A stretch of 64,000 nucleotides of DNA from Paraphaeosphaeria minitans (Eukaryota; Ascomycota; Dothideomycetes; Pleosporales; Didymosphaeriaceae), in NCBI GenBank assembly GCA_015832175.1, contig WJXW01000006.1, positions 1,240,001 to 1,304,000 of the forward strand, written 5' to 3'. Shown here in pieces: positions 33,423-45,802 of the stretch. Position numbers and translations under genes: made by a program. Position 1 is the first letter of the stretch. Every line of letters begins with the position of its first letter. The notes under the pieces are model-generated. The model worked only from the letters and a program-made list of their open reading frames with translations, had not been told where the DNA came from and searched no databases.

Positions 33423-35096
33423 GGAACGAATTAATGCCTGGATGATTGATCCACGCAGCGATTTGGTTCAAGTGTGTCGCGTTGTGATGGCGCTTTGTAG
33501 TCTCTTTAGCTTCTTACAACTTGTCACCTAAGAATGGTCCGGAGGGGAAGCCATGGATCCATGATTCTCGATGATGTCTATTCATATGATCTGCAGAGTG
33601 ATTTCTGGAAGCTTTACGCTCGCGCCGTGGTACTTGAAGTCATTATGTGCCAGACAAGAGCCATCGGTTAGGCGTCCGGGGTGTTCTGAGGGACCAGTAG
33701 CTGAGGCGCGATGTGGGGCGTGCATCCAGGATTCGCATGAGAACCTCAATAAGGACGCGAGTGAGCGGGCATGCGCATTCGATTACAGCCGTTAACAAAT
33801 TTCCGGGTGCGGTTACGCACAACTTGTTTCTCAGCGGGGCCGGCATGTTCGAAAATCCATTCTACGTCAATCCAGTAGCTTTGTCCAGACCCGGTCACAC
33901 TGAAAAACCACTGAACTTTTAACAGCCCAAAACAAAAGGAAAGGGGTCCTTTACCTACAGCCAATACGAATCTACCGAATATTGGCTTGGCATGAGAAGT
34001 GCACGCGTAAAGACGGTGAATGTTGTGAATGTACTGAGCATGCATCTGCCTGACCGATCAAGAGGGGTGGCTGCAAGTATGCAGCAGCAACCGTCAATAG
34101 GAACAGTTGCCGCATGCTATAGCGTCGGATAATATCGAGGTGACTTCGAGCACGTGAGCTGAGACTTCATGCCTTGGACAGACTCACCGGGGACATACCG
34201 ACACTCTTCGGACAGCGACTTCACCTCGCATGGCCGGACTGACTCCCCAACAATACCGGGACCGTAGCAATACTTCGACATGGCCGGGGGAATTGTGGGC
34301 GGGGCGCGGCAAAGGAAAAACGATCGCGATCGAACATGTGGCGTACGCCCACCACTCACCCTTCTCGTGTATCATCCCGCACATCCGCTTGCCGCCGCGC
34401 AACGTTAGATAGATCATACCTAGGTGCGGCCGCGCGGGACGGCTGCCTTTCCCCCCGGTGGCGCTGCAATTTAGCTAGGCTGAATGTAGCGTTGCCGGCG
34501 CTGGTGCGCTGGAAAGAAAGAGCAGAAGAAATCCCAGGACAAGGGCCGCGGCCTTATCCTGGTATGTACACAACGCAGTGCACTGCTGTCGGCTCCTCCA
34601 ACGCATCGCGTGCTGTACCTAGCTGGCCCTCGGATTGATGAGGCAGCCTTTGATTTGTCTTGCATACCTATCCTGTTGTTTGTGGATTGTGTCCGTGCCT
34701 GATCCCTTTTGATCCTTCCGCACACATCCAAAGACTGTTGGCAGCCACGGCACCAAAGGAAACTTGCTGGGCAAGATAATCGTTCGCCTATACCTCCCTG
34801 TCTGCCCGCTGATCCAAAGCCGGGGTGGAGCGATCACGGTATCCCAGTCAGTATCACCTAGCGACATGGACACCCAGAATCTCCACGCATGCATGCGGCA
34901 GCCACAGCCGCTACCACTCAGGTGGGATTCCTCCGTTGTTCTGACTGTACTTTACCAAGCACTGCCCCATGCTGTCTGGTGTAAAGGCAAAGCCTTGCCG
35001 TCTTCATTACTGTATTCATTCCGCGACTTACATTGATGGCGTACTAGAGGCTTCTAGCGTTCATTTGCAACTGCTATTACCAATTCCCTTCCTACA
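33423..35096. other. Intergenic, no supported gene
   Basis: About 1.7 kb. Overlapping short frames on both strands, GC-rich patches around 34300-34500 and one TAGGT motif near 34417. Nothing supported. Confidence 0.5.
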
Positions 35097-35661
35097 ATGT
35101 CTTGGAATTACACAGTCAACCAGATCAACCTATCATTCGACCGAATTGTCCAATGGTAGTACGTGCTCCTGGGACACACAGTACACCCATACCCTAGGTA
35201 CTGACCTTCTCAGCCAGGACTTCCTCCGTCGATCTGAAGCGGCCTTTCAAGGTTTGCACGATCGTGTAGCCGTTCTTGAACAGCACCAAGCTTCGCAAGG
35301 CCCAAGCGATGAGCAAGTAGAACGAGTTCTTCGCAAGATTCTTGCAGAACGATTTGGCGACACGGGTAGTCTGCGCGTGGAGAGTCCGAGCCTGACAAGA
35401 GATGTGGAATACTTTGTCAACCCACCAAAAAACAGTATCCCGATCCCCAGAGCACCTCTTATAGATCCGGCGATGCTTTTCGTCGACCCAGAAGCGGTAC
35501 CCTCGAAAGCCTACAGCCAAACATTTCAGATGCTGGAAAGGGGACTCAGCCAATACCCACATGTCGTTGATGCCAAACCAGTGATCCGAGATACCGCCCC
35601 GAAAGACGAGGACGACTTCAAACGCCCGGAACTTCCACCCAATCATGGCCGACCATGGTAG
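35097..35661 (+). CDS. Small coiled-coil protein, hypothetical
   Basis: Two exons, 35097-35155 and 35214-35661, with a 58-nt intron and 168 residues. The first exon encodes MSWNYTVNQINLSFDRIVQ, and the junction (TG|C) preserves the frame into CQDFLRRSEAAFQGLHDRVAVLE. Residues 20-60 are amphipathic and likely form a coiled coil. The remainder is Pro-rich and hydrophilic, ending in an acidic, basic and proline-rich tail (KDEDDFKRPELPPNHGRPW). No signal peptide, membrane helix or known motif. I recognise no family. Without the splice the frame could start much further upstream in lower-quality sequence, so the spliced start is preferred. Confidence 0.5.
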
Positions 35662-37134
35662 AGGCGCGGCCTCTAGCCAAGGAGCTAGCACCTTGTTCGA
35701 TTTCGAGCCTGGACGGATACACGAGCGTATATACCGTCCAAGACTGTATGTTCCTATTCGAGAAAAATAAAGAAGGATGTTTTCATACACACCAGGTTGA
35801 GATAAGCACCTGACGGCATGGTGGGTAAATTTCACCCTAAGGCATGTGTGACAAGGGAAGACTGGCAACATATTTGAATCATGGAGCTGAATGGTGCCTA
35901 TTGCCATTGCAATGGAGAAAATTGGACCTATGTTCGAGATCGAGCCGACAAGCTCGAAGGATATGGTGGATACACTGCTTTTCTCGACCTATTACTGCCG
36001 ACACTACCGTATTACACGCGGGCAAGGACTGAGCAATCGGGCTCAGTATAATTACACTAGCTGATGCGCTGTTCGCCTCGCCTAACGATCGCTTGGCAGC
36101 GAGAAGAGGCGGGTATCATCTATGATGTTGAACAAAGCTTGGTTGGACCCCGAACTCTATTGATTGTGCCACCCGCTATTCCTTGTTCCAGCCGCCCGTG
36201 TATGCGGGTACCCGATCCGATCCAGGCTTATTATGCCACTCCCGCTTTCCCCCGATACCGGTAATTGCCCAGAGTTACATGCCTATACAAGCTACAAGAT
36301 CAAATACGAGACTGACTAATCCTTATAGCTGTTATTCATTGCCTTCCAGCACAAGAGGACACCCGATGGAAGACCTTAGGGGTTGTACATGCGTTGCACC
36401 TTTTCAGCAGACTCGTTTCTTTGGTATCAACACTAACACTTCCGGGCATGTCCGTGTAAGAGGTCAGACTTTCAGGGAGACGATTACTGCTTGCTTTTAC
36501 TGGAAGTAGACTCATAAGCTCAACATCTTAGATGTTTCTGCAGTAAATATCGGACCGTCAACACGTTCTGATTTCTACAAGGCCTCGAGATCCGTAGGCA
36601 TGGATTCGCGCATGTGTAAATTTGAAAGAGTTAAAGAGTCAACATCACTGTAGTCGCAGCGCGTGGAGTTGGGCTCATATCGTCCGTAACATGTCCGCGT
36701 CTAATATTTAATCTGAAAACTTACTGTGAGACGGTGTGACGATGTGTCACTGCTGTTTATTTTCTCATTACACCCTCTACATCCCTCACAATGGCCTCAG
36801 ACGCTTGACGCGGATTTTTTTGCAAGTAGGCAGAATTCCTGGGAGTTGTTGTGGTTTAACTGATCACAGGACGTCCTGAATCAAGTATAAAATTCTGCCC
36901 ACACCCGCCGCTTTGTTTTAGCTAGAGCGGTTTTGCTTTTGTCACACTTTGGCAAGGTGAGGTTACATCTCAAAGAGGCTAGCGTACGCCTTCCCTCTTC
37001 ACGTATATTCTATCTCACAAATCCCACTTTTCGAACACTGCTTGCTCTAAACATCTGGAAAAACATTGCAGAACCCAGCGCATTTCTTGTGTCGCGTTTG
37101 CGGCTACTCCAATCTCTACTCGATGTCAGTGAAT
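35662..37134. other. Intergenic, no supported gene
   Basis: About 1.5 kb of mixed composition. A plus-strand frame at 36183-36509 is open but shows no recognisable content. A TATAAAA-like element occurs near 36887, upstream of the F-box relic. Confidence 0.5.
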
Positions 37135-37780
37135 GGCCAAACCGCGCCGCATGTGCTGGCAACGACAGAGCGCCTGCCCTTGGCTCGACTCCATGTCGCC
37201 AAGGATCCGATTCAAGATCATGCTGTGCATTCTACCCTCTCAAAGCTTCCCTACGAGGTTCTGGAGGCGGTATTTAATCACCTTCCAATACAAGAGTTCC
37301 TACTCTCCCGAGTCCCAGCGCATATGTCAACGCTTTCGACATATGGTTGCACCTTCCAAACCGGTTCGCCACCCACTCTTCCTTGAGACCACACATCATA
37401 ATGAAAAACTTGGCGACTGGCGGTTGCTGAGATTTAATCCTTTCCTTGCGAATCAACTGGCAGAATCTTTTCACACGCGAGCGATAGGCGTACATCGAGA
37501 CAAATAGGGAACCGTTAAGATGGGGGCCCACATGCGCTACGAAAAGGAGGCTCTCCTAGAAAATGACTGGGCGGAGGTAATTCTCTATGTACATGCAAGT
37601 TGGAAGTCAATGTTGGTACGTGCCGTGTCGTTGTATGCTTGCTCTTGAGCAGCCAGCCTCCTGCAGCATGCATCCGAGCGCTAGCTTGTTCTGGAAGACT
37701 ACGATGGAGCAGAGGGCACAGGTTTGGCGGGATGACGCTGGCTTCACTATCTTGGACGCCTTGGAATGGGCGGATTGGTA
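37135..37780 (+). pseudogene. Decayed F-box protein gene
   Basis: The first frame, with an ATG at 37135, reads an F-box core (STLSKLPYEVLEAVFNHLPIQEFLLS) up to about 37306. The natural continuation (QRICQRFRHMVAPSKPVRHPLFLE) lies in the next frame, so a frameshift sits at about 37300-37325. That second frame carries on through LGDWRLLRFNPFLANQL to an in-frame TAG at 37505-37507. Beyond the stop, still in the same frame, come RYEKEALLENDWAE and HASWKSMLV, which resemble the DWAE...ASWRRMLV segment of Pleosporales F-box proteins. Similarity then scatters over frames (DDAGFTILDALEWADW near 37730-37780). F-box proteins are substrate adaptors of SCF ubiquitin ligases. The gap between the two frames is too short for an intron. 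A sequencing error could explain one lesion but not all of them. Confidence 0.55.
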
Positions 37781-39350
37781 ACTTGACTGCCTTGCCGCAC
37801 GCAAGAAGCGCACTGGCTGTGGTGGTTCTGAAGTCTCACACAGGTACCTTGCCTGGCCAATAAGCCTGTGCGACACATAGAATCAGATGCACTCTCCTGA
37901 GAAGTGTGCCTGCCTGGTGGCGTTGCTCACCGCTGTTGGTAGCAGCGACTGTCGACGCGGGGCTTGTACGCATGTTGGGCTTGGAAACACTTCATCAACC
38001 ACCTGCTCTTTCGGGACTATCAGGAAATCAGCGTGCCTGTGGAAGAGGCCCCGCGAATCATATGTCGTTGAGGAGTCAGATGTATGATATGGAAGGGCAC
38101 GGATATCACTGTAAAATTTTTAAAACATGACTTTGCACTTGCAGACTTCACATTTTGGCTTGCATATGGAAGGTATGTCGCAGGCAGGCGAAAACATTCG
38201 CACTAATCCCCTGTGCGATTTGTTGCATTTCGTGCCAGGTTAATAATCCTGCGATTAGGCACCGAGTTGACCTTAGACCTTTAGTTCGAGGCTACGATTA
38301 CCTGCTCTGTCGCGGTGCGGAAGGTTGCTCACTATCTCCTTGTACATGTTCCTCTTCGAATGGGCCTCATAGTCCACCTTGAGATGCAACTGTGATCTTC
38401 CATGGACTTCACACCATGCGAGGTGCCATACGTGCCACTCGCACCATTCGGTCTTACCCAACAAAGGGTTACGGCATTGGTGCACTTGAAATCTTACCAA
38501 AAACCATATTTTCATAGCTATGCCATGTGCGCGGAGTATCAACACAAAATACAAAATCGAACCTCTTTAAGACGGCAGCAGCGGTCACATGGTCCATCGC
38601 ATTCATAGCAATGCCACTTGGGATTAGGTACCTACCTACCGTAGCACACCTGAAGCGCATTCAGTGCGGGGGCTGTTCCGACTGTGAACCGCTTGCCTTA
38701 CTTGTATAACAATTCCAAGTTCGCACATCCCTAGGTACCCTACGTCTCAAACACCTTTTTATTCGCACGATACTCTCGCAGAGCCTTTCGCGCAAGCTCG
38801 AATTGCCCTGTGCGCAGCACCTCCATTTGCAAGTTCGCCTTGCTCGCAACCCACACCACGGCCATCCGCACGACCGCTATGAACTGTGCCCCCGCCCTGT
38901 ACGAGGCCACATTTTGCGGGCCTTGCGACCCGGAAGCATGTCGCCAGCGCTGCAGGCTGCGGACATTAAACAAACTTTAGGTAGGTACCTAAGTGAGGTA
39001 AGCGACTTTCGCAAGGCGGACAGCGGGCGAGGCTGAGTCGCTGCCAGTGTGCCTCAAGAGGAAAAAGGCAAGCGGTCACGGCCGCGCGCGGCACCCGGCA
39101 CAGCACAATCCTAAAGGCACAGTTGAGAGGCATGAGGCTGTTATTAGGCGTGAATGGGGGGCTGTGATGTTGGGGATAGTAAATAAGTGCTGGGGTCGCT
39201 CCAGGCCAACCTACCTATCTATCTACCTACCTACCTATTTCGTCCGTTCTCGCAAATCTAAATCGTAATATACATCGACTGGGCTATCAAAAACACAATA
39301 AGGGTCCTAAGAAGCATTACAACATCGACCTATCGCATCTCCTACTCAAA
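37781..39350. other. Intergenic with clustered TAGGTA motifs
   Basis: About 1.6 kb. TAGGTA/TACCTA motifs occur at 38625-38640, 38731-38740, 38979-38991 and in a short tetranucleotide tract at 39210-39239. No supported gene. Confidence 0.5.
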
Positions 39351-39686
39351 ATGCCACCCACCAATTTCTCTACTCTCGCCCGCCGCTACTCGAGCTACAA
39401 CTGCACCGACTATCTCTACATGCAAGATTGCGAACCCCACCGCATCATCGTCGGCGCCATATTCGCCATCGTCATTTTCCTCGTCATCGTGGTCATCGCC
39501 TTGCTGTGCATCCGGCACCGCAAGCACAAGACCCGCAACCAAGCCCTAGCTCAAGCGCAACGCCAGACTCCACAGTTGCGGAAGCAGGCTGTGTTTGCAA
39601 TGTACGAAGCAGAGCCTGAGCTACAGGTGCCGCCACCGGCGTATGCTCGAGTCGACCCGGAGAGTGGCGTGAGGAGGGGCACGTGA
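39351..39686 (+). CDS. Single-pass membrane protein with PPxY motif
   Basis: One exon, 111 residues, start context aaaATG. Residues 1-31 are a short polar N-terminus with two cysteines (NCTDYLYMQDCEP) and one Asn-Cys-Thr sequon. Residues 32-53 (RIIVGAIFAIVIFLVIVVIALL) are a single hydrophobic helix, followed by a basic stop-transfer stretch (CIRHRKHKTRNQ), so an N-out/C-in topology is predicted. The cytosolic tail ends with VPPPAYARV, a PPxY motif (PPAY) that binds WW domains of Rsp5/Nedd4 ubiquitin ligases. The layout matches small membrane adaptors that recruit Rsp5 to transporters or vacuolar cargo, but I know no direct homolog by name. The adaptor function is inference. Confidence 0.68.
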   Translation: MPPTNFSTLARRYSSYNCTDYLYMQDCEPHRIIVGAIFAIVIFLVIVVIALLCIRHRKHKTRNQALAQAQRQTPQLRKQAVFAMYEAEPELQVPPPAYARVDPESGVRRGT

Positions 39687-40365
39687 GAGACCGGGGTATT
39701 ATGATGAGAGAAAAAGCACCACGGCGATGTTCGAGTCTCTGAACAATCGCACCCCAGCACTGTACGGGACGGTCCCTGAGGCGGGCTCCATCCACGACAC
39801 TACGGCCCTCCGGCTCGTTTTAGGCCACGGAAATGATGAAGTGGACCGAAAGCGGGGCCGGCACCACTAGAGGCGGGGGGCAAAAAGCTTCACGAGCGAG
39901 AAAGACCGACGCATTGAGGACATCTCCACACTGAAGAGAACTTGTATGGAATACAGATACACTGCTTGGGAAATGCGTCGGGCCCGATGGGCGGAGAAAT
40001 CTATTCAAATAGCGCCCATTCGCCGTGCCGACCTTCTCGAAAGAACCAACACCACCCTATATGGAGATGAAAGAGAGAGAACATTCCAAATAGTAGACGA
40101 AGGATAGATGTCAGAAAAAGTATATGATAGAACGCTCAAACGAAGTTTCTACATCCAACAATGCCATGTGATATCATTCATCCAACCATCTTGTTCCAAG
40201 CCCAAATTTGAAGTTAAATATAAACAGGTCGTCAATCCCAAATGTGTCTGCTCGTCCGCGTAGCATTGCTTCGGAAGCCATGAAGCTCGAAGACTGCGGC
40301 CCTCCCGGTTCGTAATTTGTTGCATTTCTCCTCTTTGCCAGCTCTTCGGCGTTCGAGGTATACTC
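39687..40365. other. Intergenic, convergent 3' flanks
   Basis: About 680 bases containing the 3' flanks of the PPxY protein gene and of the kelch-BTB gene. Nothing else supported. Confidence 0.5.
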
Positions 40366-43300
40366 TCAGGGTCCACCTGCCATCAAGCCGAGACCCACGC
40401 CGTCTCCGTTCGAAGGCCCGCCCTCATCTCTACTCCTGCTACTGCCTCTTCCCATTTCTCTTTCTCTTGCTCGTCGACCTTCCATCAATCCCCTCAGACC
40501 GCGCTTCTGTAGGCCTACGACCGCACTGAGCTCTCCGTTCCAAACCTCGCGTTCGCCACTGATGCCGCTTCCGTCCCCTGCGTCGCTTGCCGATGCTGAT
40601 GTTGCAGACGATACAGCTGAGCTGACTTCATCGTTGTGTTCTGTGATCACGTCTGTGTTGATACGGAGGGCACGAAGTCCTGGGTCTAATGACCGCTCTG
40701 CAGCAGCTGAGGGCGTTTCCGTGGAGTCGTGGATTCCGTTTGAAGTACCATTCGTAGCGACGCCGTTGACACCCAGGAAATTTACGCCAGAACCTCCGCC
40801 TGCAGCCATGGCAGCAGCGTTGAATATGGCCGCTGTATTGCGGTTGTCGAGGATCATGTGTAGGCGCTCGATAATGGCCTCAAGAAGACCATCAATGTGA
40901 TAAGGTCTCGCAAGTTGCAGAAGCGAGCACAGTATCTGTGGCGTGCAAAGGGATGTATTTACTGGAGGTAAAGAGGACGTATAGAGAAAGTGTATGAGAG
41001 CCTGTAAAGTGAGATGCGTATGCGGAAGATACAACGTGCGGGGCCTAAATGCCGGAGGCTGAGCAGCAGGGTCTGGCGGTCCAATGCTATAGGCTGCGGC
41101 AGCTGAGGTGTCAGAGGTTATGGTGTTGTTCGTAAGTGTCGTAGCAGCCGAGTAAGAGGTCTTAATGGACGGTGTTATGGTTATGCTCGAGTTTCGAGAG
41201 GGGTGCATGCCGGCAACGGGCCGGAGTGTGGCGGTATCCGCATTCTCGGGTGGGATTGTGCTTTCGCGAAGCAGTTGATTAAAATACGGTCCCCAACGAC
41301 GCGCAACCAGATGAGAGTTGACAGGGATACGTTCTCCATGTATGGCTAGGAAATCCATGTCGGCCAATTCACGCATACCCAGAGCCAATTGGCCTAGCTC
41401 AGCTGCTGCAGGTGACATCAATCGACCCCCTGCGTTCAAATCGAGGCCATTGACATGCCCAGGTCCACTGATAGACGTGAAGCCTGAACTGGGTGCGACC
41501 TTTCGCGGATTATCGTATACTCCGAAGGCTTCCAACTCCACCACACATATGTTCGAGAAATTTATCCGACGGTGATTATAATCTTCCACAAGGCTTCGCT
41601 TCCGGTTACCCAAGATCACGAAAGTGTTTCTGCGATTCCATAGTATCCCCCGGTTCCAACTGCCTTGGCTGAAGATATTACCACCGGCCTCGATCCGGCC
41701 CCAGCTCAGAGTGCGTAGGTCGAGTGCCCAAAGCGCATACTCTTGTTTCGACGATGTCAAAAAAGTGCCGCTTACGACAAAATGATTGTTTATCACACCG
41801 CCATTAGGGAAGCGTAGGCCGGGCGGCGAGAAGTCACCCTGCATTGTCTTTTCGGACAAAGTTCCATCCGGGTGTCTGACCTGTAGCTCAAGCTTTACAT
41901 CCAGAAAGTTGTAATTTGAGTAAATCAGCATCGAAGAGGCGCCACCACTTCTGGACGGTGCGTCTTCTTCAACGCTATCGCTGTCGCTCCGTGTACCGGG
42001 TGTTCCCATTCCCAGCTTACCTGGATCCATAGTTGAAAGGGGAGCCACGACACTTCTATAGGCGCCGCAACTCCTGCCCAACGTGTTGGTCGCTGTCCAC
42101 TTCAGGCTTCGCAAGTTGAAGACGCTCACTTGCTCGATGTAGTGATTGGCACTGTCTTGGCCACCAACGACGACCATTTCAGCCCCACCCTCCCCATCGA
42201 GCTGCACCCCAATAGATCCTTGGTTGGGTAATGTCGAGGATGGATTATGCCTTATCGCTGTCAACGTGGCGTTTGTGGAGGAGAAAACCGCAGCTGAGGG
42301 CAGTATCGTTGCACAGTGTGCATATCGACCCTGTGGAGCATCGGGTGTTGCTATGTGCATCCATGTTCTGGTAGGGACGTCATAGATGTGTATATCGGAC
42401 ATGACCACGACTTCTGGTTGTGCATCTGAAGGCCCACCCTGTGGTACCGCGGCAGACTGGTTGGGTTGTTGAGACGCAGGGGACATGCCACCGTAACAAA
42501 CGAGCTTCGTGTCTCCTAAACCGCAAACACTGTGAAAGTACCTGGGCGGAGGTAAATCGCCTTTCGCATCAATCTTTGTCCAATGTCGCTTAATCAAATC
42601 GAGCTCGTAAAGGTCCGAAGTAAGTTGTGGTCGCGTTCTGGATAGCCTCCTGCCTCCAAACACATAGAGTTTGTCGCCCAATATGGTAGTCGTTGCACCG
42701 ACCAAGGGGTGCGGTTCACGACCTGTCGTCCGATGAACATTACAGACCAAGCCAGAAAGTCCAGACGTTGAGCTAGAGGGAGTACCGAGCCCTGCTGTCT
42801 GCATCAATGCGGGTGAAACGCCTAGGCCTGGCGTCCTCGCAGATGCAGTAGGCGGTCGCTCTCCATCTTGGCCATCTTGCCGATGAAGGCTTGTTTGGCT
42901 AGAGTTGACGCTGGAATAGTTGTTGTTCGCTCCACCGCGAAAAGTATCTGGATACAACTGCGATGGCGAGGGTTCCGAGGTTTGCGAGTCGATGGTGTTT
43001 GTCCGGCTCGTGTTCGGCGTCTGACGGGCCATCATTCTGGTCGATTTCAAGACCCAGGGAGGCGATACGGGTGATTTGATGTCCCAGTCAAAGGGAAAGG
43101 TAATGGGCGAAGTAGAGAATCTTTGGATAGGTAAAGCCCAATCTGGAATCACGATCTCAACATGCCGCGACCTGATGCTAGAGGAATCGCCGAGGGAAGC
43201 GCGGGCCAGACGAAAGTTCGAAAGACTGGGATGGCCACTAGACACAGTCGTAGAGGTTCTGGATGAGCTAAGTCCACAAGAGGTACAAGGACTGTCCGGT

Positions 43301-43681
43301 GCTACGCTCGGAACATAGTGCGGGATAAGAATGGGAACGTGCTTTGGCCTGGGTTTCGTTGAACAGGGAGAATGGGTGACGACAGCAGGAGGATGCTCAA
43401 CATGAACAGGGGCGGGTGTCAATCGAGTGAGGCCAGGCGAAACTACCTAGAAGCCGCATGGTCAGCGTTTGCATGAAGCATAGGAGGGAGCTAGGTTCTG
43501 ATATGAGTACCTCAGCAGGAACACGGATGTGTGAACTTGCAGCCTCGCGAGATGATGTTCTCTGCTTCGACAAGGCGCGTTTGAGCTTGAGTACCCTGGG
43601 CTTTTTCCAGATAAACGACGACCCGTCACCCAGAGGACCGGCACCAACCGAAGGATAGGCTACAACTCCTAGAGGAAGCAT
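40366..43681 (-). CDS. Kelch-repeat and BTB-domain protein (Ral2/LZTR1-like)
   Basis: Minus strand, exons 43681-43511 and 43446-40366, with a 64-nt intron and about 1,083 residues. After a long Ser/Pro-rich N-terminus, kelch repeats begin near residue 290: PHPLVGATTTILGDKLYVFGG, LYELDLIKRHWTKI, GDLPPPRYFHSVCGLGDTKLVCYGG, then RTWMHIATP, APQGRYAHCA and MVVVGGQ. A BTB fold follows (DMDFLAIHGERIPVNSHLVARRW...LLRES, then TLQALIHFLYTSSLPPV). The order kelch then BTB matches fission yeast Ral2 and animal LZTR1, which act on Ras signalling or as Cul3 adaptors; this assignment is by architecture only. The start is uncertain: the sequence just before exon 1 (CACTGAC then ctctag within 15 nt) looks like an intron 3' end, so a further 5' exon may exist upstream. 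Confidence 0.82.
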
Positions 43682-45048
43682 TGTCAGTGATGAAACTCGG
43701 TGAAGACCAAAAGAGATCAGGAAGGCTCGAAAGGGGACGTGTCGTTGTTTTCAACGGCCACTTTGCATCCCAGCTGCAGACGATGGACCGTTGCAGGAAT
43801 AGCCGACCAAGCCATGTGTGCGGTTTAGGAAGGGATACACATGATACAGATGCGGTGCGAGTGTGTTGTAACACCGACATGGCACCGCGGCTGCATCTGC
43901 ACACCCTCGTGGGACAGGACTCAGGGCGGGCTGAAGCGTTCCAAAGGGCGACAAAAACATTGGGCTAGTCTCTATTCCGCGCCTTGTGCACGCGATGGGC
44001 TGAAATGGGCGGCAACTAAGGCAGATGGGCGTGACACGTGCTTGCTCGAGTGTAGGCCCTGGGGGTGGATGAGGGGTCGGGCGATGGAAAGAGAGACACA
44101 GCCTTACGTTGGGTGCGCCACGCACAGCGGGCGGAGACGGACGGAAGAGATGCGAAATGAGAGCAAAGAGCGTTGGGAGCTTTACTGCAGCCGCCGACGT
44201 TGTGGAGAAAGGCAGCAGTCGTGCGTTTGGGCGCAAAGGTTCGTGGTGGGCTAAGGACGGAAGCGGGCTAGTGGGCTCGGCGGCGGTGACCTTGCTGGAA
44301 CCTGAGGAATGCAAGGACGCAGGCGCAGACAAAGGGCGAGAGGAGCGGTCTTGGGGCAGGCCGCAACAGCTGCGACGAGAAGACGGGAATAGATTGTCGA
44401 GTGCTGCCTGCGCTGGGGAGGGAGGAGGAGGGTGGGTGCGCAGTCGATGTGCGCTCTGCTCCTGGAGGAATGCGGTGAGGAGTGACGGGACGGGAGGACC
44501 ACGCGACACGCGGCACCGACACGACAACAAACAAAACTCGAAAAAAGCAGAATCCCAACGACGGCAGTAGAATAGGTAATGGGATGCAGAAGCGTTGCAC
44601 AGCTCCGTCGCCCGCAGACGAGGTTATGTTAACCACAAGCGCATCCGCGCTCCTGGGATGTTGAAACGCACGGCCTGCGGGAATCGTGCGGGCCAGGATG
44701 CGGGCAGATGAGGTCCTTGCATAGGTATTCCTCACCGCGGACGCGCAGGGTTGCCACCGAAGCCGTCACAGTCACGACGAGAAATCCCAGGCAAGGCAGC
44801 GCATGTGGAGTGGGTGGTATCATTCATTCTACGAACATGCATTCAACACACGTCTGACCGCTCAGCCCTATCGCGTGGCGGTGCAGGGACGGACAAGTGA
44901 CAAGCCTCGAAGCATCCCATCATGTTCTAGAAGCATAAACGTCCGACCCCCGTCATCATGTTAAGCCCGGCCGTCAGATTTCCACGGGGCCCATGCCAAC
45001 GCCGCTGCGCCCAGGCAATGTGAATGCCTTCACTTGAGCTGCGCAAGC
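43682..45048. other. Intergenic / possible 5' exon and leader of the kelch-BTB gene
   Basis: About 1.4 kb, GC-rich, with long overlapping frames on both strands (for example 43751-44530 minus and 44109-44570 plus). Their Ser/Pro/Arg composition is what GC-rich random sequence gives. I interpret most of it as promoter and long leader of the minus-strand kelch-BTB gene. Confidence 0.45.
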
Positions 45049-45797
45049 CTATGCAGCAGTGGTCTTCTCCTTGGGCAGGGGCGTGAATCGCAGGTACGGC
45101 TTCACAATCTTGAAGTCGGGGAACAGCTCCTTGGCCTGCTCGTTGTTGACGCTGGGGTGGACAATGACGTCGTCACCGGGCACCCAGTTGATGGGGGTCG
45201 TGATGCGGTGCTTGTCGCCCGTCTGGAGCGAGTCAACGACGCGGAGCACCTCAGCCGTGTTGCGGCCGGTCGAGGCGGGGTATGAGAGGATGAGGCGGAT
45301 GGTCTTCTTGGGGTCGATGATGAAGACAGAGCGGATGGTGAAGGCAATGCCCTTGGAGTCGACGTTGGTGGTGTCCTGGTAGTCAAGCCTGCAGCCGGGT
45401 GAGCACTGTGCAAGTGGAAGATGAGAAGTCGGATCGGACGCGCTTACATGTCGTAGGCGTAGGCAACCTTGCGCTCTTTGTCGCCAATGATGGGGAAGTT
45501 CAGGTTGCTGCCGCTGATCTCGTTGATGTCCTTGATCCAGCCATCGTGGCTGTCGATGGTGTTGGCTGAAAGCCCGATGAGCTTGACGCCGCGCTTGGTG
45601 AACTCGGGCTCGAGCTTTGCGAAGGCGCCCAGCTCAGTGGTGCAGACGGGCGTGTAGTCCTCGGGGTGGGAGAAGAGAACAACCCACTTGTCGCCAATGA
45701 AGTCGTGGAAGTCGATGGGGCCCTTTGTGGTCTCAGCCTTGAAGTTGGGCGCGACGGAGCCGAGGCGCAGAGGCTGCTGGCGGTCTTCGTTGGCCAT
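45049..45797 (-). CDS. 1-Cys peroxiredoxin (Prx6 class)
   Basis: Minus strand, exons 45797-45448 and 45388-45049, a 59-nt intron and 229 residues. The peroxidatic site reads HPEDYTPVCTTELG with C52; family members usually have D-F-T, here D-Y-T. Only this cysteine lies in a peroxiredoxin context and there is no resolving VCP motif, consistent with the 1-Cys class. Later hallmarks are ANTIDSHDGWIKDI, RSVFIIDPKKTIRLILSYPASTGRN and GDDVIVHP. The enzyme reduces H2O2 and alkyl hydroperoxides and needs an external thiol to recycle. Unlike yeast Prx1 it has no evident mitochondrial presequence when started at MANEDRQQ. The tail ends KEKTTAA. A likely 5'UTR intron is described separately. Confidence 0.93.
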
Positions 45798-45802
45798 TGT
45801 GT

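Noticed and set aside
35194..35907. 237-residue minus-strand ORF
   Set aside because: It is antisense to the better-supported coiled-coil gene and has no recognisable content.
43751..44570. Long opposed ORFs on both strands
   Set aside because: Ser/Pro/Arg composition of GC-rich DNA, no domain, mutually overlapping; taken as leader of the kelch-BTB gene.
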